Source: Climacium dendroides (lineage: Eukaryota > Streptophyta > Bryopsida > Hypnales > Climaciaceae). Taken from it: a stretch of DNA of 64,000 bases. The DNA lies in contig OX467092.1 of assembly GCA_950106755.1 (NCBI GenBank), positions 2,356,001-2,420,000 of the forward strand, in the 5' to 3' direction. Below, piece after piece: positions 35,515-47,526 of the stretch. The position numbers were made by a program, and so were the translations under genes. Below the pieces are notes generated by a model, which worked only from the letters and a program-made list of their open reading frames with translations, was not told the origin of the DNA and did no database searches. How positions within the stretch are numbered: position 1 is the first letter of the stretch; each line of letters begins with the position of its first letter.

Positions 35515-36535
35515 CTCCTAAAGTTCTTTGATTGTGTTATCACCAAAAATGCTCAAAAACTGCCATTTCTAGTACAAGTACCAAATTTTTGGAAAATATC
35601 ATTTTTAAACACATATAACTATAGGATCTTGTAGTATGCTAGATTGAGAAGATGTGCAAAAAATTTCAAAAATTTCCACTATGTAGATTGCAAGATAATA
35701 GGGTTTGAAGTGACAAATTCTTTTGGGGGGCTTTGCAAAAAACCGGGCAGCTGCACTTCACAAGGTCACATTTGTATGAAAAAATGTACAAAATGGTGGT
35801 GCTTTCTTAAATTCATTCTTGAAGGCAAGTTGTCTATATGTTTGAAAATTTTCAAATCATTTGGAATTGTACAACATAATTATAGGAAAAAAAATAATAA
35901 GTAGAAAGATGTAGAGAATGATTCAAAATACTAAATTGTTAACAATTTATTTATGGAATTGAAAAATACTAATCTTGATGGTTGTAATGTTGTAATAAAA
36001 AAAATCTACACCTAATACTTTTATTTTTTTCCAGAAATACTGAAAATTGAGTAAAATAAAGGACTTTAAAGTTTATTTTAGAGTAGAGAATTTGCAAACT
36101 AAAACACCTCATAACTTTTGGAATGATTCAAAGCTTTCTATGTTTATATAAAATCTAGAAAACCAATTTCAATTTTTTTCTTGAAAAAAGTGATTTTTTC
36201 AAAACTGCCCAAACTATCCAAGTTGAGAAACAAACTATATATTAGGCCATAACTTTTGACTCATATTTCCAAATGTCCTGAAATTTAGTACACATAAAAG
36301 ATATTCCCCATCCACACCTATTAAAGTTTGGGTCAAAAGCATCCAAGTTGAGAAACAAACTATTAGGCCATAACTTTTGACTCATATTTCCAAATGTCCT
36401 GAAATTTAGTACACATAAAAGATATTCCCCATCCACACCTATTAAAATTTGGGTCAAAAGCATCGAAATCTCTAGTCACACATACTTGCCCAAAATTTCT
36501 ATATTACTAAAAAATGCAACTTGGTCCTTTAGGAA
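35515..36535. mobile_element. TTAA-flanked piggyBac-like element with internal duplication
   Basis: A 1021-bp element between TTAA at 35511-35514 and 36536-36539. The termini are CTCCTAAAGTTCTTTG and, inverted, TTCCTAAAGGACCAAG. The interior shares aactgccatttctagt.c and related words with the 58.4-kb copy. It contains a tandem duplication of about 126 bp (36216-36341 and 36342-36463) that is nearly exact. The left flank actaaaggg directly before TTAA looks like the end of another such element lying back to back. Confidence 0.72.
36216..36463. repeat. 126-bp direct tandem duplication
   Basis: Two copies begin atccaagttgagaaacaaac and run to ttgggtcaaaagcat. They differ by a 4-base insertion early and one substitution late, so the duplication is recent compared with the element that holds it. 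Confidence 0.88.
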
Positions 36536-36539
36536 TTAA

Positions 36540-37795
36540 AAGCTGACTAAGAAGATCAATTCAAGACATATGTCCAATGAGTAGACATATTCTTCAACTT
36601 TAAGCCTTTTGATTCCATCATGAGTGCAAGGTTGTAGAATTCAACATACTTATTGGGACTATATGCAAAATAGTTATGGCAAACTTGCAACAAATCTTCA
36701 ATGGCACACATAATATTTAAGAACTACAAACCCCTATTAGAAAATAGACTCTATACTTCAAAGACATATTCAACAACAATGTAAGATTGTCTTTCACATT
36801 CTTGCAAACAAGTAGGTAATTCATTCATTTACATGAAGGGTGCAAGAACTTTATATTTGAAATTGGAAAAATGATCTTGGAATTCATGCTTGGAGTGAGA
36901 AATCCCAACTTGACTTTACATTTTAAACTGACCACAAAATAGAAGGTTGATTCCATATATCTCCCAAGGTGAAAATTTTGGGTTTGGGCCTTAAAGGTGA
37001 GCCCAAACCTAGACTCCAAGCTCCTAAACTCATCACATCAATAACTCAAAGTATATTGGAAAGATTAGATAATGCATTTTCAAAACATGAAGTATTTGTA
37101 TGCTGAAAAGTATTTGTATACTTCTTTGCCTGATGTCCACCATGAAGTACTACCACCATTGACGCTAATTACAACACTCATTCTATGAGGCAAGGTAGAA
37201 ATGAGAACCCAAGCACGTCCATGGATAACCTTCCCATGCTCCTTATATTGCTTCAATGAGTTTTTTCATATTCCTCACCTTTCCAGTTGAACAGTCTCTT
37301 CCATATATTCTACATATTTTTTATGGGGTTAACAACGTATCACACCCCACTCAACAAATCACTCATTCATCCAATTTTTTCATGCTGCAAATTTCTATCA
37401 CTGCAAATTCTAATCGGCACTGCAGGTAAGTGAAAAGATCTGAAATATTCTACCAGAAAAGTTCTGCTGAAGTTATGGGCCACAACAAAGGGAGCTCAAG
37501 GAAAACTATGTATACTTTTCGAAGGTGAGTGTACCTATACTCCGCATCAACTCCACAGCAAGTGAAAATTGGAGCAGGAGGGGGACTCCTGAGCATGCTG
37601 GCAGGTCAGATCTTCATGTCAATTGTTGCCTTCTGCCGTGAGTCTCACAATTTGATGATTTGCAACAACATCACGCCATCACCAGGTAGATCGCTTTCAT
37701 AAGTCCAATAATGAAGATACGAGAACCATTCACAAACGCATAATACAAACGGCCTTGAAAAATCTCGAGCTCAATTAATTTCCATCTTTCAAATT
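36540..37795. other. Intergenic region 3' of RNASEH2B
   Basis: No gene is recognised. The last few hundred bases should contain the 3' untranslated region of RNASEH2B on the minus strand. A poly(A) site cannot be assigned. Confidence 0.45.
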
Positions 37796-40700
37796 TCAGC
37801 GAGGCTTTGAGAAGAAACTAGTGATCTTTTGACCTCCTGATTGTTTACTGTTCTTGGACAACGCTGCTTTTTTGACAGCAGGACCGTTCTGTTTGTTTCC
37901 CTGCAAACGAACATCCACCACAAGCTGAAATGCTTGAACCGTAATTTATTCACAATACAGGTTCAGAAATAAATGCAAAATTCCTCATTTAGGAATAACC
38001 AAAACAATGACAATCTCTATACAGTATGTGCACACACCTTGCTTTCTTGTGTTCTTGAAAGAGGAGGCATGCTGGGTGGCAAAGCGACACGGGCTGCTTT
38101 CAGAACATCCATGTCCACTCTGCATCACAGTGCAAATGTTTCAATTACCATTGGAACAAGCTTCTCATAGCAGAATCACAGAAGAAAACGGAGTTTCAGT
38201 AAAATTAGAGTGTTTCAGAAACTCTTAAACACCATCAAGGGAAATTTTCCCACGGTTCACAGGAAGGTTCCCTATGGTCACCTTGAAGACAGGGAGATCT
38301 CCTCATGATACATAGGGAAGACTTCGTAAGATCAGTATGTCCATAAGACCTTCTCATGAATCATGGAGAAGATTCTCTACATGATGTCAAAATTCCCTGA
38401 AACAGTCAAATTTTTATTGAAAATCCAGTTAAGACGAGACTGCAGGTTCCTGTTCCAGTTTGGCACAATCGAGGATAGCAGAAAGCTACATACCCCATGT
38501 GTTTGCAGATTGTTGTAATCCAGGGATCCGTCTTCAGATACTCTCCTAACATTTTGACTACATAAAGATCTGCACATCCATAATTTTAGAATTAGACCTT
38601 CATCCACATGGAATTTCATTCGCAAGTCCTGGGAATGCAGAACTGTGAGGGCACACTAAAACACAATAATGGCATAGAATCTTCGATCAGACAAGAATGA
38701 AATCTTCCCCACAGGAATGAGGCTTCAAGTAAAGGAAACCGCGTACATACTTAGGTCGTTTGCAGGTAGTCCCTGAAATAAGGCTGATGAAGATTGCAAG
38801 GCTTCAGACAATCTGGTCACCTGTTTCAAGTCTGTAATAAGTCACATGGTTCATTACTGAAATTGCTTTCATGTCGTAGCAATCAAACTCTCAAGGAAGT
38901 GGGCAGCAGCTTGCGACGTTCCAAGGAAGATATTTGCAAAGATATTAACAAACAGATATCGCAGAGTTGTCAATAGCAACCAGGGTAGGCATTCCACCTC
39001 AAATGATCAGTGTCTAAAGGCTTTCATTGCACAGGATTGAAGAGCCGTAGATCTCCACGATCTGATGGTCCTGGTTTAATTTGGAGGAAGGATTATGGCC
39101 AATAACCATTTCCAGCCTCCAGCCTCTCAACCAATTATTGAGTAGGTATTACATTAAATACTTCAAACTCAACTTGATATTCAACTCAATAGTACATTTG
39201 CTTCAATGACAAGGCAATTACCTTGCAAAGGAGCCAAGATACTACTTTTAAGTCGTCAAGCCTGTAGTACTTGACCTGCCCTACTTCTGCAATCCATTTG
39301 AAGTAAAAATCAATTTAGGTAAAAATCATTGCTGAAACCTCAGCATAACTAAAAAATCAGGACCAGAGCTGGAGTTGGAGCCGTTGATCTAGATTACTTT
39401 TATCACAATTTTGTGAATTGGCATAGATACTTTACTTAACATGTTCATCGAAGGCTGAATGAGACACTAATAAAAGTTTATGTCTATTCACGTTACGTGT
39501 ATTAATGATTAAGTATGACAAGTAAATCCTCCAATTACGATGAACGGATTGAAATGCCCACCTCTAGATTCACAGATGATCTCAAGAGACCTCCGGAGAT
39601 AGGGAAGTAGACATACATAGCCTGGGTATCCATCAACTGAGACTATGTCATCAAGCGACCTAAACTTCCCCAGATCATCTCCTTTCTGCAATGCCCAAAC
39701 TCCAACTTAGTAAGGACCATCACACTCACGATTCATTGTCCAAAAAGCTCTTGCTTGGCACTTCCCCAACAAATGCTGAACCACGACTACTTTAAGAAGA
39801 AACTATGAGAACTTACCTTCATGCGCAGTTGTTCCAGAATAGGGAGAATAACAAATAGAGGATCTATTGGTGTTGCCAAGTACAAACTGCCATCTGTGAA
39901 CAAGAGATCACCAAAAATCCCACAGACCAGTCATTCTAAAATGAATTTCTTATGCATGATATATCAGGGCAAGTCAGGATACGGATTACAAGTTACATCA
40001 AAAATAATAATCACTAATTGCGGTAACGTATCCCAGAAAAACTAAACAAGAGCCAACCTGAACAAACGGAATTGTCAATAAACCAAGTAGTGTGTCGCTG
40101 TTTGGACCAATTAAGCTCTTGTAACCTTCCATCAGGTGCCACCACGTAGCAGACTGCTAAGCCTGCATACTCCGTGCCAAACCAGACACCAAGATCAGCT
40201 CCATTGCTTACCAAAATCCTTGAAGTGACGCAAGAAGTATCCTCTAATATCAGGAGGTTGAAAATAGACTGAACCATGAAGTTCCATGAAGTCATGAAAT
40301 GAATGACATTCTTTCGCTCAAGTCATCATTCATTGAGCCTTTTTAAGGGAATGAAAGAGTGTTCATTCCCTTAAAAAGGCGCAATGAATGAATGAGTGAA
40401 AGAATGTTCAAATAAGACAGAACTATGCGGCAACAAGGATCGTTCATAAAAAACTTCGTAGTTAGGGTACCAGTATGATTCCTCAACAGCATTCCCTCCT
40501 CATTGCAATCAATATGATTACACCCAGACCTCTCTAATACCCCATCTTCTGTTCTCTCAAAAAAAACTAAGAAATGAAGCTCTAATTATCACACTTTTTT
40601 TATCAGTCACCCTAAACTCCATACCAAGGTAACTTCTCGATCACTCCTGCTTCCCCAAAATTTCTTCAAAATGGCTTTCACATTCACCACTCTCGATTGT

Positions 40701-41161
40701 CACAAATGTTACAATTCCCACGTGCATTTTGGTGACATAAAAGAGGTCCGTGTAATCAAGTCGCCAACGCAACCATCGCAAGTAGCAGTCACACCCACAG
40801 CTAAATAAAAAATGAAGCCAACACCCAGATTGATTTCGAAGCACTCGTACCTGAAACTGGGTTACGCAAATGCAAGAAATGCCTTTCCAATCCACAGTCA
40901 CCAACATTGTCGCCCTTGTAATTACCTGCGCAATTACAGCATGCCATTGCCCATAAAGACAAAGCTCACACAGACAATAAACAGAGGAAACCATCAAAAT
41001 GAATCATTCGTGAGACAAGAATTCTACAAAATCGAATAGGAAGAGTAGCTGGTAGCAAATAAGAGTGACCCTGAATAAAAATTGAAGGCATTGGGTTGCA
41101 AATGTGACGTACATTGAGTGATGAGCACGCGGGCTTCGGAGGTAGTTGAAACGCCAGCCAT
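37796..41161 (-). CDS. RNASEH2B: Ribonuclease H2 subunit B, ten exons, 275 aa
   Basis: The gene encodes the non-catalytic B subunit of the nuclear RNase H2 complex, which removes ribonucleotides from DNA and degrades RNA-DNA hybrids. Exons on the minus strand in order: 41161-41113, 40925-40851, 40162-40058, 39893-39817, 39685-39562, 39286-39222, 38820-38751, 38569-38494, 38119-38038, 37900-37796. All junctions are GT-AG, and the 828 bases form one open frame ending in TGA. The N-terminus MAGVSTTSEARVLI matches the plant type. The triple-barrel dimerisation region contains 'TWFIDNSVCS' and 'DGSLYLATPIDPLFVILP', then 'GKFRSLDDIV' and 'GYPGY'. A helical wHTH-like region follows ('GEYLKTDPWI'). 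Residues 265-271 (QKITSFF) near the C-terminus form a PCNA-interacting PIP box, as known for this subunit. Intron 2 carries a 105-bp hairpin. The gene appears intact. Confidence 0.95.
40305..40409. repeat. 105-bp hairpin element in RNASEH2B intron 2
   Basis: The core arms gcctttttaagggaatga and tcattcccttaaaaaggc (18 bp, perfect, 8-base loop) extend outward through cattcattg/caatgaatg to acattctttc/gaaagaatgt with a few mismatches. The total paired length is about 45 bases per arm. It looks like a small foldback MITE, and when transcribed it would form a long RNA hairpin in the intron. Confidence 0.82.
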
Positions 41162-42460
41162 GGAGGTGACGGAGCTTTGCTGTGATGGTGCTCAAGAGGA
41201 GGACGAGAATTTTGCAAGCAGATGTTTACATTCAGAGATTGAAGCAATGAAGGTGATGGGAAGAGAAAACGGCGAGGTGGGCCGAGAGTGGGAGAATGGA
41301 GGGAAACTGTAAGGGCTTGGGAACTTCGGGAGAACACCCCGCTCCCGACCCTGTACCCATTCCCATTCCTCCTTCACCCAAAACCAATGAAGTCATGATA
41401 CAATTCCAATGAAGTGCACTCACCTTTTGAGCTAACGATGAACTCCGACTTTTGGAAGAATGGTTGGAGTACATGTCTAGGGACACTAATAGATAGTTAT
41501 TACTTTTTACTTCAACTATGATCTTCAATAAAACTTCAAAAGAAACAATCTTGACATAAATAAACTTGTTTTTTACCAAATTTTTCTCCAAAAGGCTTAT
41601 CAATGCAAAATTACCAATTCAACTCCTAAAAGACCAATTGGTCTTTAAACAACTAATTGGAAATTTGGATAGATACACTTGAAGGCAAAATTGCATAGAT
41701 GATACTAAATTTCTTCAATAGGGCTTTGTGGGCTCTAGGGTTGTGGGAGGTCTTGAGTGGGGGTCTTGGGCGGTCTTGGGGAATGGAGAAAGAAGAAAAA
41801 TCACGGAAGAGTTACTCAGAAGAAGACTTTAGGTGGAGGTTGGGAGGTGAAGAATTGGAAAAATGCTTCTTAAAGTTTGAAATGGCACACACTCAAGATA
41901 TGAAGCGATTTGTGTTAGATGTCAATTCCACTTGTCTTTCAAAGAAAATTTAGTGAAAAATATTTCAAGAAGCTTCACCTCTCCAAAGTTCAATTCCAAC
42001 TCTTATATTGGCAATTTCTAGGCCTACTATCTTACAAGATATGTGGGGCTTGCAGCAATGCCACAATTGGTATGGTTCAAGAGTGTAGAATGTTTTTTTT
42101 CCTCTTATATTCAATGCCTTTGTGAAAGTGAGCCATCTTATTTTTCTATTCTTTGTGGTACAAAGTAGGCATGGATAAAGTAGCATACATGCCAAAAACA
42201 TTTTCTTTTGGTACTAAAAAATTTCTCTACTTATAGAAGATGATAAATCATATATTTCCACAATTCAAATTCCTAAAAAAAACAAAAATTTAAGGCACTA
42301 AAAATCCTCAAAAATTGCCTAGATATGTAGGCCTCTTTGTATTGCATGGTGATTTGGATTAGGTTAGAATGCAAATTTGTTTATGAAATTTTTCATGAAT
42401 GTCCCTAAGAAGACTTACTACCCAAAGATGAAGAGACGTATAGAACAAAAACATTTTTCC
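41162..42460. other. 5' flank of RNASEH2B and adjoining intergenic DNA
   Basis: The 200 bases beyond the start codon are GC-richer and likely contain the 5' UTR and promoter of RNASEH2B. Two short open frames near 41700-42120 on the plus strand show no domain. From 42.2 kb the sequence becomes AT-rich. Confidence 0.4.
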
Positions 42461-42479
42461 AAGAGGGCTCAAAGTATGT

Positions 42480-42704
42480 TGTCTTTGTTGGAAATGATAA
42501 AAAAAAAATGTTCTTTGAATTTTAAAACGTTATAATCTTTCAATTCAAGTGATTAAATTTTTTCCTCTCATTGCCATAATGGTCTTCTATACTTTATATA
42601 ATTGAAGAATTGAAAAAAAATACAATTTTCAATTTTGGTGAACACACCAAAAAGTGGCATTTTTTGACAATTTCTCTTGATCCCCCCAATCCTTTAATGG
42701 TTAA
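42480..42704. mobile_element. Right end of a degraded TTAA-type element
   Basis: At 42688-42704 cctttaatgg precedes TTAA, resembling inverted ends of the family (CC.TTAAAGGA...). The adjoining sequence has words common in the family's interior. The left end was not found. Confidence 0.35.
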
Positions 42705-44765
42705 TGACTCTTGATAACAAAATAAGGTAAACTTCTTAAAAGAAATTGTACTAGTGCCTTACAATATTTTGTACCTAGTGGTTAGGTTCAACATTCCTTG
42801 CCAAATAATTAATTAAAGTTGGCAAATATGATATGGTATATGTTTAATAATGAAAGTATTTATTTTTTCCATCCATTTTTTGAAAATAATATATACTAAA
42901 TTATAATATCTATTTTCTTAAAATTGTCAACCCTAACCACCTAGTACAATTTACACTATCCTCTCTAATTGTATACTCAATAAGGTAATTGCTCCTAATT
43001 TTGATACCTTTGGCTAAAACTAACCCTTGAAAACACAATTTCAATAATAAGTTCCATAAATTTTAATGAATTTTAGTGTAGATTTGATGAAAGTTGGTTA
43101 TACATCTTTAAATAGGCGGATATAGCTTTATTAGAATATTTTATATAATCAATTTTGCAATAGTTCAAACATTTTAAAAATAAATAAAATCCAAGATAGT
43201 TTGATTCATGTTGTCTAGGTTTTTTTGTGTCACATTACGTCACGACATCAATATGTCTATGATAACATCAACCTTCAACTCCAACATCTTTCATAATAGA
43301 ATGTGGATGAAAACAATTGTGATCTGGATGGACATGATTATTTTACCAAACAACTCAATAGTTTCTAAGGTCATTTAGCTTGAAGGACAAACTATCCAAC
43401 TTGATAAGCAAGTTGTCTAGCTTGATGGACAAGCCATCCAACTTGACAAATAGATTGTCCAATCTCCAAACACAAAAAAACAAACCTAACAAATTTCATT
43501 GACACTTAGATTAAAATAAAATTGGGGCCATCTGCATTTGGATGTGATTTTAATGCATTAGAATACATTTTGACCAACATTGATGAATATTCTAATGCCA
43601 AAAATCCACATCATGTTGGGATAGAAAACCTTGATGCTACATTTTCTACAAAAACAAGTGATCAACTGTAATCAATAAATTAGCAGTTTTGGGCAAAAAG
43701 TAAGCAACCTTTGGTCTGTTTGAGAAGTACCAATTTTGACAAGTATGTCATCTTTGAATGCATCTAGAACCATAATTTGTTAGATGGTTCTTACATGCTC
43801 TAATATACTTAATTGTTGCTTAGCTTATGCTTACTCATACTTGTGATATCATGCTTTTCTAGCAAAATAACTAATGAATTGATTTCCTTATTAAAATTGG
43901 TATATGTAGGATTTATGGCTCCTTGCATTTGTAGTATGTAGAGTATTGTGGACAATACCTTGGTAAGAGGTTGTTGATAGTACTTCTTTAGGTAAAGCTA
44001 TATTAGGTTGAAAATAGTATACTAGTTTAGGATTTAGGGTAGTATCTCTTTTATAATGACTACATTGACTTTCAAAACCATAGGTAGTCTATTCTGCTAA
44101 TTTATATGTTTATTTAGGTTTACATCTTTATATATGTTTAATTATTTTGTGTCTTAAGCAACTAAACATAATGCATTAAAACCTTTCCAAAAGTCATTAC
44201 CAAAATGTTTTTGATTTGATATTTCAATAAGTGTTTTTCCAACCTACTTGGTTCAAAAAAATGATAACAATTTTGGTTGTTGACTCACACTCTTTGGAAT
44301 ATGGAATTTCACAAAGATTTCACTTTATTGGTGCCAAGAATGATACTTTATTGATTTCACTTTATTGAGCCCATGCACCAAACCTACAAATACATGCAAA
44401 AAATGAATTTGGGCTATGGAGTGATTTTAATATAAGATGTGTCATATTTTGTACATCATGGGAGAATACCTTACATGTATTTGAAGCTATTCCATGTGTC
44501 AGTTCTACATTTTGGAGCACATTTTCCTATGTCTTAAATACGGCAACCAAAGACCTATAAGATTTTAATGAGCTAGAACAAGGTAATGGCTTGTTTTGTA
44601 GTATTGTGGAACACCATTTAAATACAATGGGCATTATCTACTAATAATGTTACAATTGTCTAGGTGCTAATAGGGTTGTATTTTCTTGTGTAGGCGCTAA
44701 TGTTAGAGTGGACAAACCTCTTAAAGACAATTATCAAAACATTGTTGAAGACAACTCAAAAGACT
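42705..44765. other. Intergenic DNA containing a shared coding relic
   Basis: AT-rich, with no intact gene. It contains the relic at 43225-43465 described separately. The rest shows no repeat or domain that I recognise. Confidence 0.4.
43225..43465 (+). pseudogene. Relic of a coiled-coil protein with 21-bp (heptad) repeats
   Basis: Four exact-length 21-bp units lie at 43377-43397, 43398-43418, 43419-43439 and 43440-43460. In the plus frame they read LEGQTIQ, LDKQVV-stop, LDGQAIQ and LDK-stop-IVQ, a heptad pattern of a coiled coil with Leu at one core position. The stops are TAG where Gln is expected. Upstream residues (MDMII..NNSIVSKVI) match the relic at 7245-7430. The parent protein is unknown, probably from a repeat family. 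Confidence 0.45.
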
Positions 44766-45347
44766 CACTATAAGAAACCTGTGTTTTATGTGGTATTTTT
44801 ATGATTTTAGGAGACGGATTTTAGTGAACATCCAATGAAACAATTTGTGTTTTCTGTCAATAATCACATCTAATGTAACATCTAGACATTAGAATTTATT
44901 ATTTAGTTTTTCCTTCTATCTTATATCTAGTTCAACTTTACACTTTCTTAAAGATGAAATTAAGTTTTCTTTAAAAAAAATATTTTTTAGACCCTCAGCT
45001 CAATTATTTAGCATGAAAAATTTCAATTCAAAACACATATTGCAATAATTTTAAATTAAGGAGATTCAAAGCTATATAATATAATCAAACATAGTGCAAG
45101 AAAAAATATATTTTTTTAGGCTTAAATGCAAATATCTTCAATATATGATGTCAAAGTTTATGAAATTTCTTTGACACATTTTCATACTAGTTTAGCTAAG
45201 GATCCTTTAATTAAATATGGAAATTTTATATTTATTTTTAAAGTTATACTTTTTGCAATTAAAATGATAGTTTTGACTTTTTAGGGCTTATTGACAATTA
45301 AAAAGGCCATAGTCCTTTAGGATTTAAGAGGTTTGATGTCTTATAGG
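44766..45347. mobile_element. Probable short CACTA-type element enclosing a TTAA-type fragment
   Basis: The left end CACTATAAGAAACCTGTGTT closely matches the termini of the element at 17898-20942. A degraded inverse end (ggttt....tcttatag) lies near 45330-45347. Target duplications do not match, so the right end is uncertain. From about 44885 to 45323 the interior is homologous to the TTAA-type element at 22.3 kb, ending cctttaggat before TTAA at 45324-45327. Confidence 0.45.
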
Positions 45348-46854
45348 GAAGTACTATAGTTATTCCTAACAATGGCTATACAAGTGAAGTAACAAGACAC
45401 CTTGTCACATAAAAAGCTTCAAAGTCCTTAATTGTCACCTACAACCATTTCTAGGCAATCATTTAATCACTTGTACCATCATACTACTAAAATCATAACT
45501 CCCTCTGTAATATCACAAATGCTACCATTAATACTAGGGGCTCGTGCTTGCTATGCTACGCATTCATTGTATCACATATTAGTAAAATTTTGATATATTT
45601 GAATAGAATGCATGATAATGATTTCAATAAGTATTTAAAATAATTATTTTTAATATTTTGTAAAAATATTTTCAATCATGCATACATAGAAATCATATTT
45701 TCACACAATGTTATATTACAGAAATAGAGTAGTAGTTTGCAATCACCTCTGTAATATCACTTTTATAAAGGGTGATATTATAGAAATAATGTAGTCGTTG
45801 CAATTGAGGTGATATTAAAGAGGATCCATAGGATGATATTATAGAGGTAGCAATTCCATTGCTTCTCTTGGCTTTACACTTCTTTGCACTTCTATGATTT
45901 TATACTTTTGTGAGCTTTGAGCTTTAATGATTTTAATTTTCTATTGCTACTACCAAATGATTTGAGAAATTTATTCAATTTAAGCGATTTTGGATTTCAC
46001 AACAATTAAGTTGTTCATGAAGTTTTTGAGATTTACAAGTTTTTTCTTTAATTCTTCTATTTGGGTTGCCATTGTTTGTAACAATTGAGTCAAATTTCTA
46101 ATGCATTCTAATGTATGTGTATCTTTTACCATATTCATCATTGCATGTATTTCATTCATCGTTCATTAAATTTTTATTGTTTATTTCAGTATATGCTTAT
46201 TTATAAAAATAATTATATGAAGATTTTAGTAATTTTTATATGAAAATTTATTGAAATTCTTACTCTACATTGTATCTAATACTTAAAAATTCTAATGAAA
46301 TTCTAATGGTGAATGTGTAGCATAGCAAGCACCAACCGCTAGTGATCTTCCTAAAAGTTCTTGGTAGTTGGATTTGGTCTCATTAGATTTGTCTTAAAAA
46401 TCCTTTTATTTAATCTCCAATTCAAAACTATAGATTTTGTATTAGTCCAAAGGGTAAGACCTATCACCAATATACAATGCCAAACATTATCTAATTTTAA
46501 GACCATTCTTCATTTCTAAAATAATCTTAAAAGTTATCCATCAAACACTTTTTGACCCTAGCATCCTTCTACATATAAATCCAAAATCATCAAAAATAAT
46601 GGAAGAAAGGAAAAAAGTAGCAATTGTTTAAATTGTTCATTTTAAACAAAATATAAAGTAGACACCCAAAAGTGCCACTTTTTCTAATGTACATAGTTGC
46701 TATTATTAGGTTGGTCAAATATCTATATTTTCTTATTGGTAGATGAAAGGAAGTTCCTACACATAAAAGGACTGTAACATTTGGATACCATAAACAAAAA
46801 TTACTAAGGGTCAAAATCTTTAGATAAATGTTCTAAAATCATCACTTCTATTAA
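45348..46854. other. Intergenic DNA, no gene seen
   Basis: AT-rich sequence with short meaningless open frames. Words such as gtaatatcac and gatattatagag recur at 45510-45850, indicating a weak local repeat. No domain is recognised. Confidence 0.4.
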
Positions 46855-46860
46855 GACAAC

Positions 46861-47330
46861 ATGTTTGTTTTGTTTGTTTGTTTTGTTTGTTTTGTTTGTT
46901 TTGTTTGTTTGTCATGTTGAGATCTCCTGGACCGTGCGTTCCTTGGTCGCGTGCTTGGTACCGTTGGAAAGCCCTCGGTGAGGAGGGATGCACCAGCTTG
47001 GTTTAGTGGCGTTTGGACGTACGGTGTGAAAGTTGTGCATTTTTGAGTTATTTTTGGTTCTAAAAAAATAGAAAATTATTTTTTCTTATATTTTGGTCAC
47101 AATCTTGGTACCGTCGGAAAGCTCTCGGCAAGGAGGGGTGCATGGGCTTGATTTTGTGGCATTCCAACTCACAGTGAGAAAGTTATGCATTTTTGAATTT
47201 TTTTTGGTTCTAAAAAATTAGAAAATTCGGACATATGGTGTGAAAATTATTGAATTTTGAAGTTTTTATGAACTAAAAAAATTAAAAAATTACTTTTACT
47301 TTTGTTTTGACTAAGGCAACGGCACAGGGC
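46861..47330 (+). repeat. Unidentified repeat cassette with (TTTGT)n head, copy 1
   Basis: A run of ttttgtttg units is followed by gttgagatctcctggaccgtgcg and then two related units of about 150 bp, each starting cttggtaccgt.ggaaagc.ctcgg and containing gtgaaagtt.tgcatttttga. An inverted, shorter copy lies at 62695-62860 with the same order of head and cassette. The cassette is much GC-richer than its surroundings. No coding frame or known transposon end is seen. Confidence 0.65.
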
Positions 47331-47396
47331 ACACTAGTTTCTTCAACAATAGGTACATATTGATGTGTAAGATGTAAATAGAGTGAGAATCTATTA

Positions 47397-47526
47397 AAGT
47401 AGCATTTTAAAACATAGTTCAATTTTGGGTGTACTTACCTTCGGTGGTTTGAAGTTCAATGAAGTGGCATTTTAAAACACAATTCAATTTGGGGTGTACT
47501 TACCCTTGGTGGTTTGAAGTTCAATG
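47397..47526. repeat. 65-bp tandem duplication
   Basis: Two units (47397-47461 and 47462-47526) begin aagt.gcattttaaaaca and end gtggtttgaagttcaatg, differing at about six positions. Confidence 0.85.

Noticed and set aside
40966..41337. 123-codon minus-strand open frame over the RNASEH2B start
   Set aside because: The RNASEH2B first exon uses a different frame and splices exactly to the next exon. This longer frame has no resemblance to the family.
41699..41953. Plus-strand open frame with a Trp/Gly-rich start
   Set aside because: It is short, has no domain and no spliced continuation that I could find.
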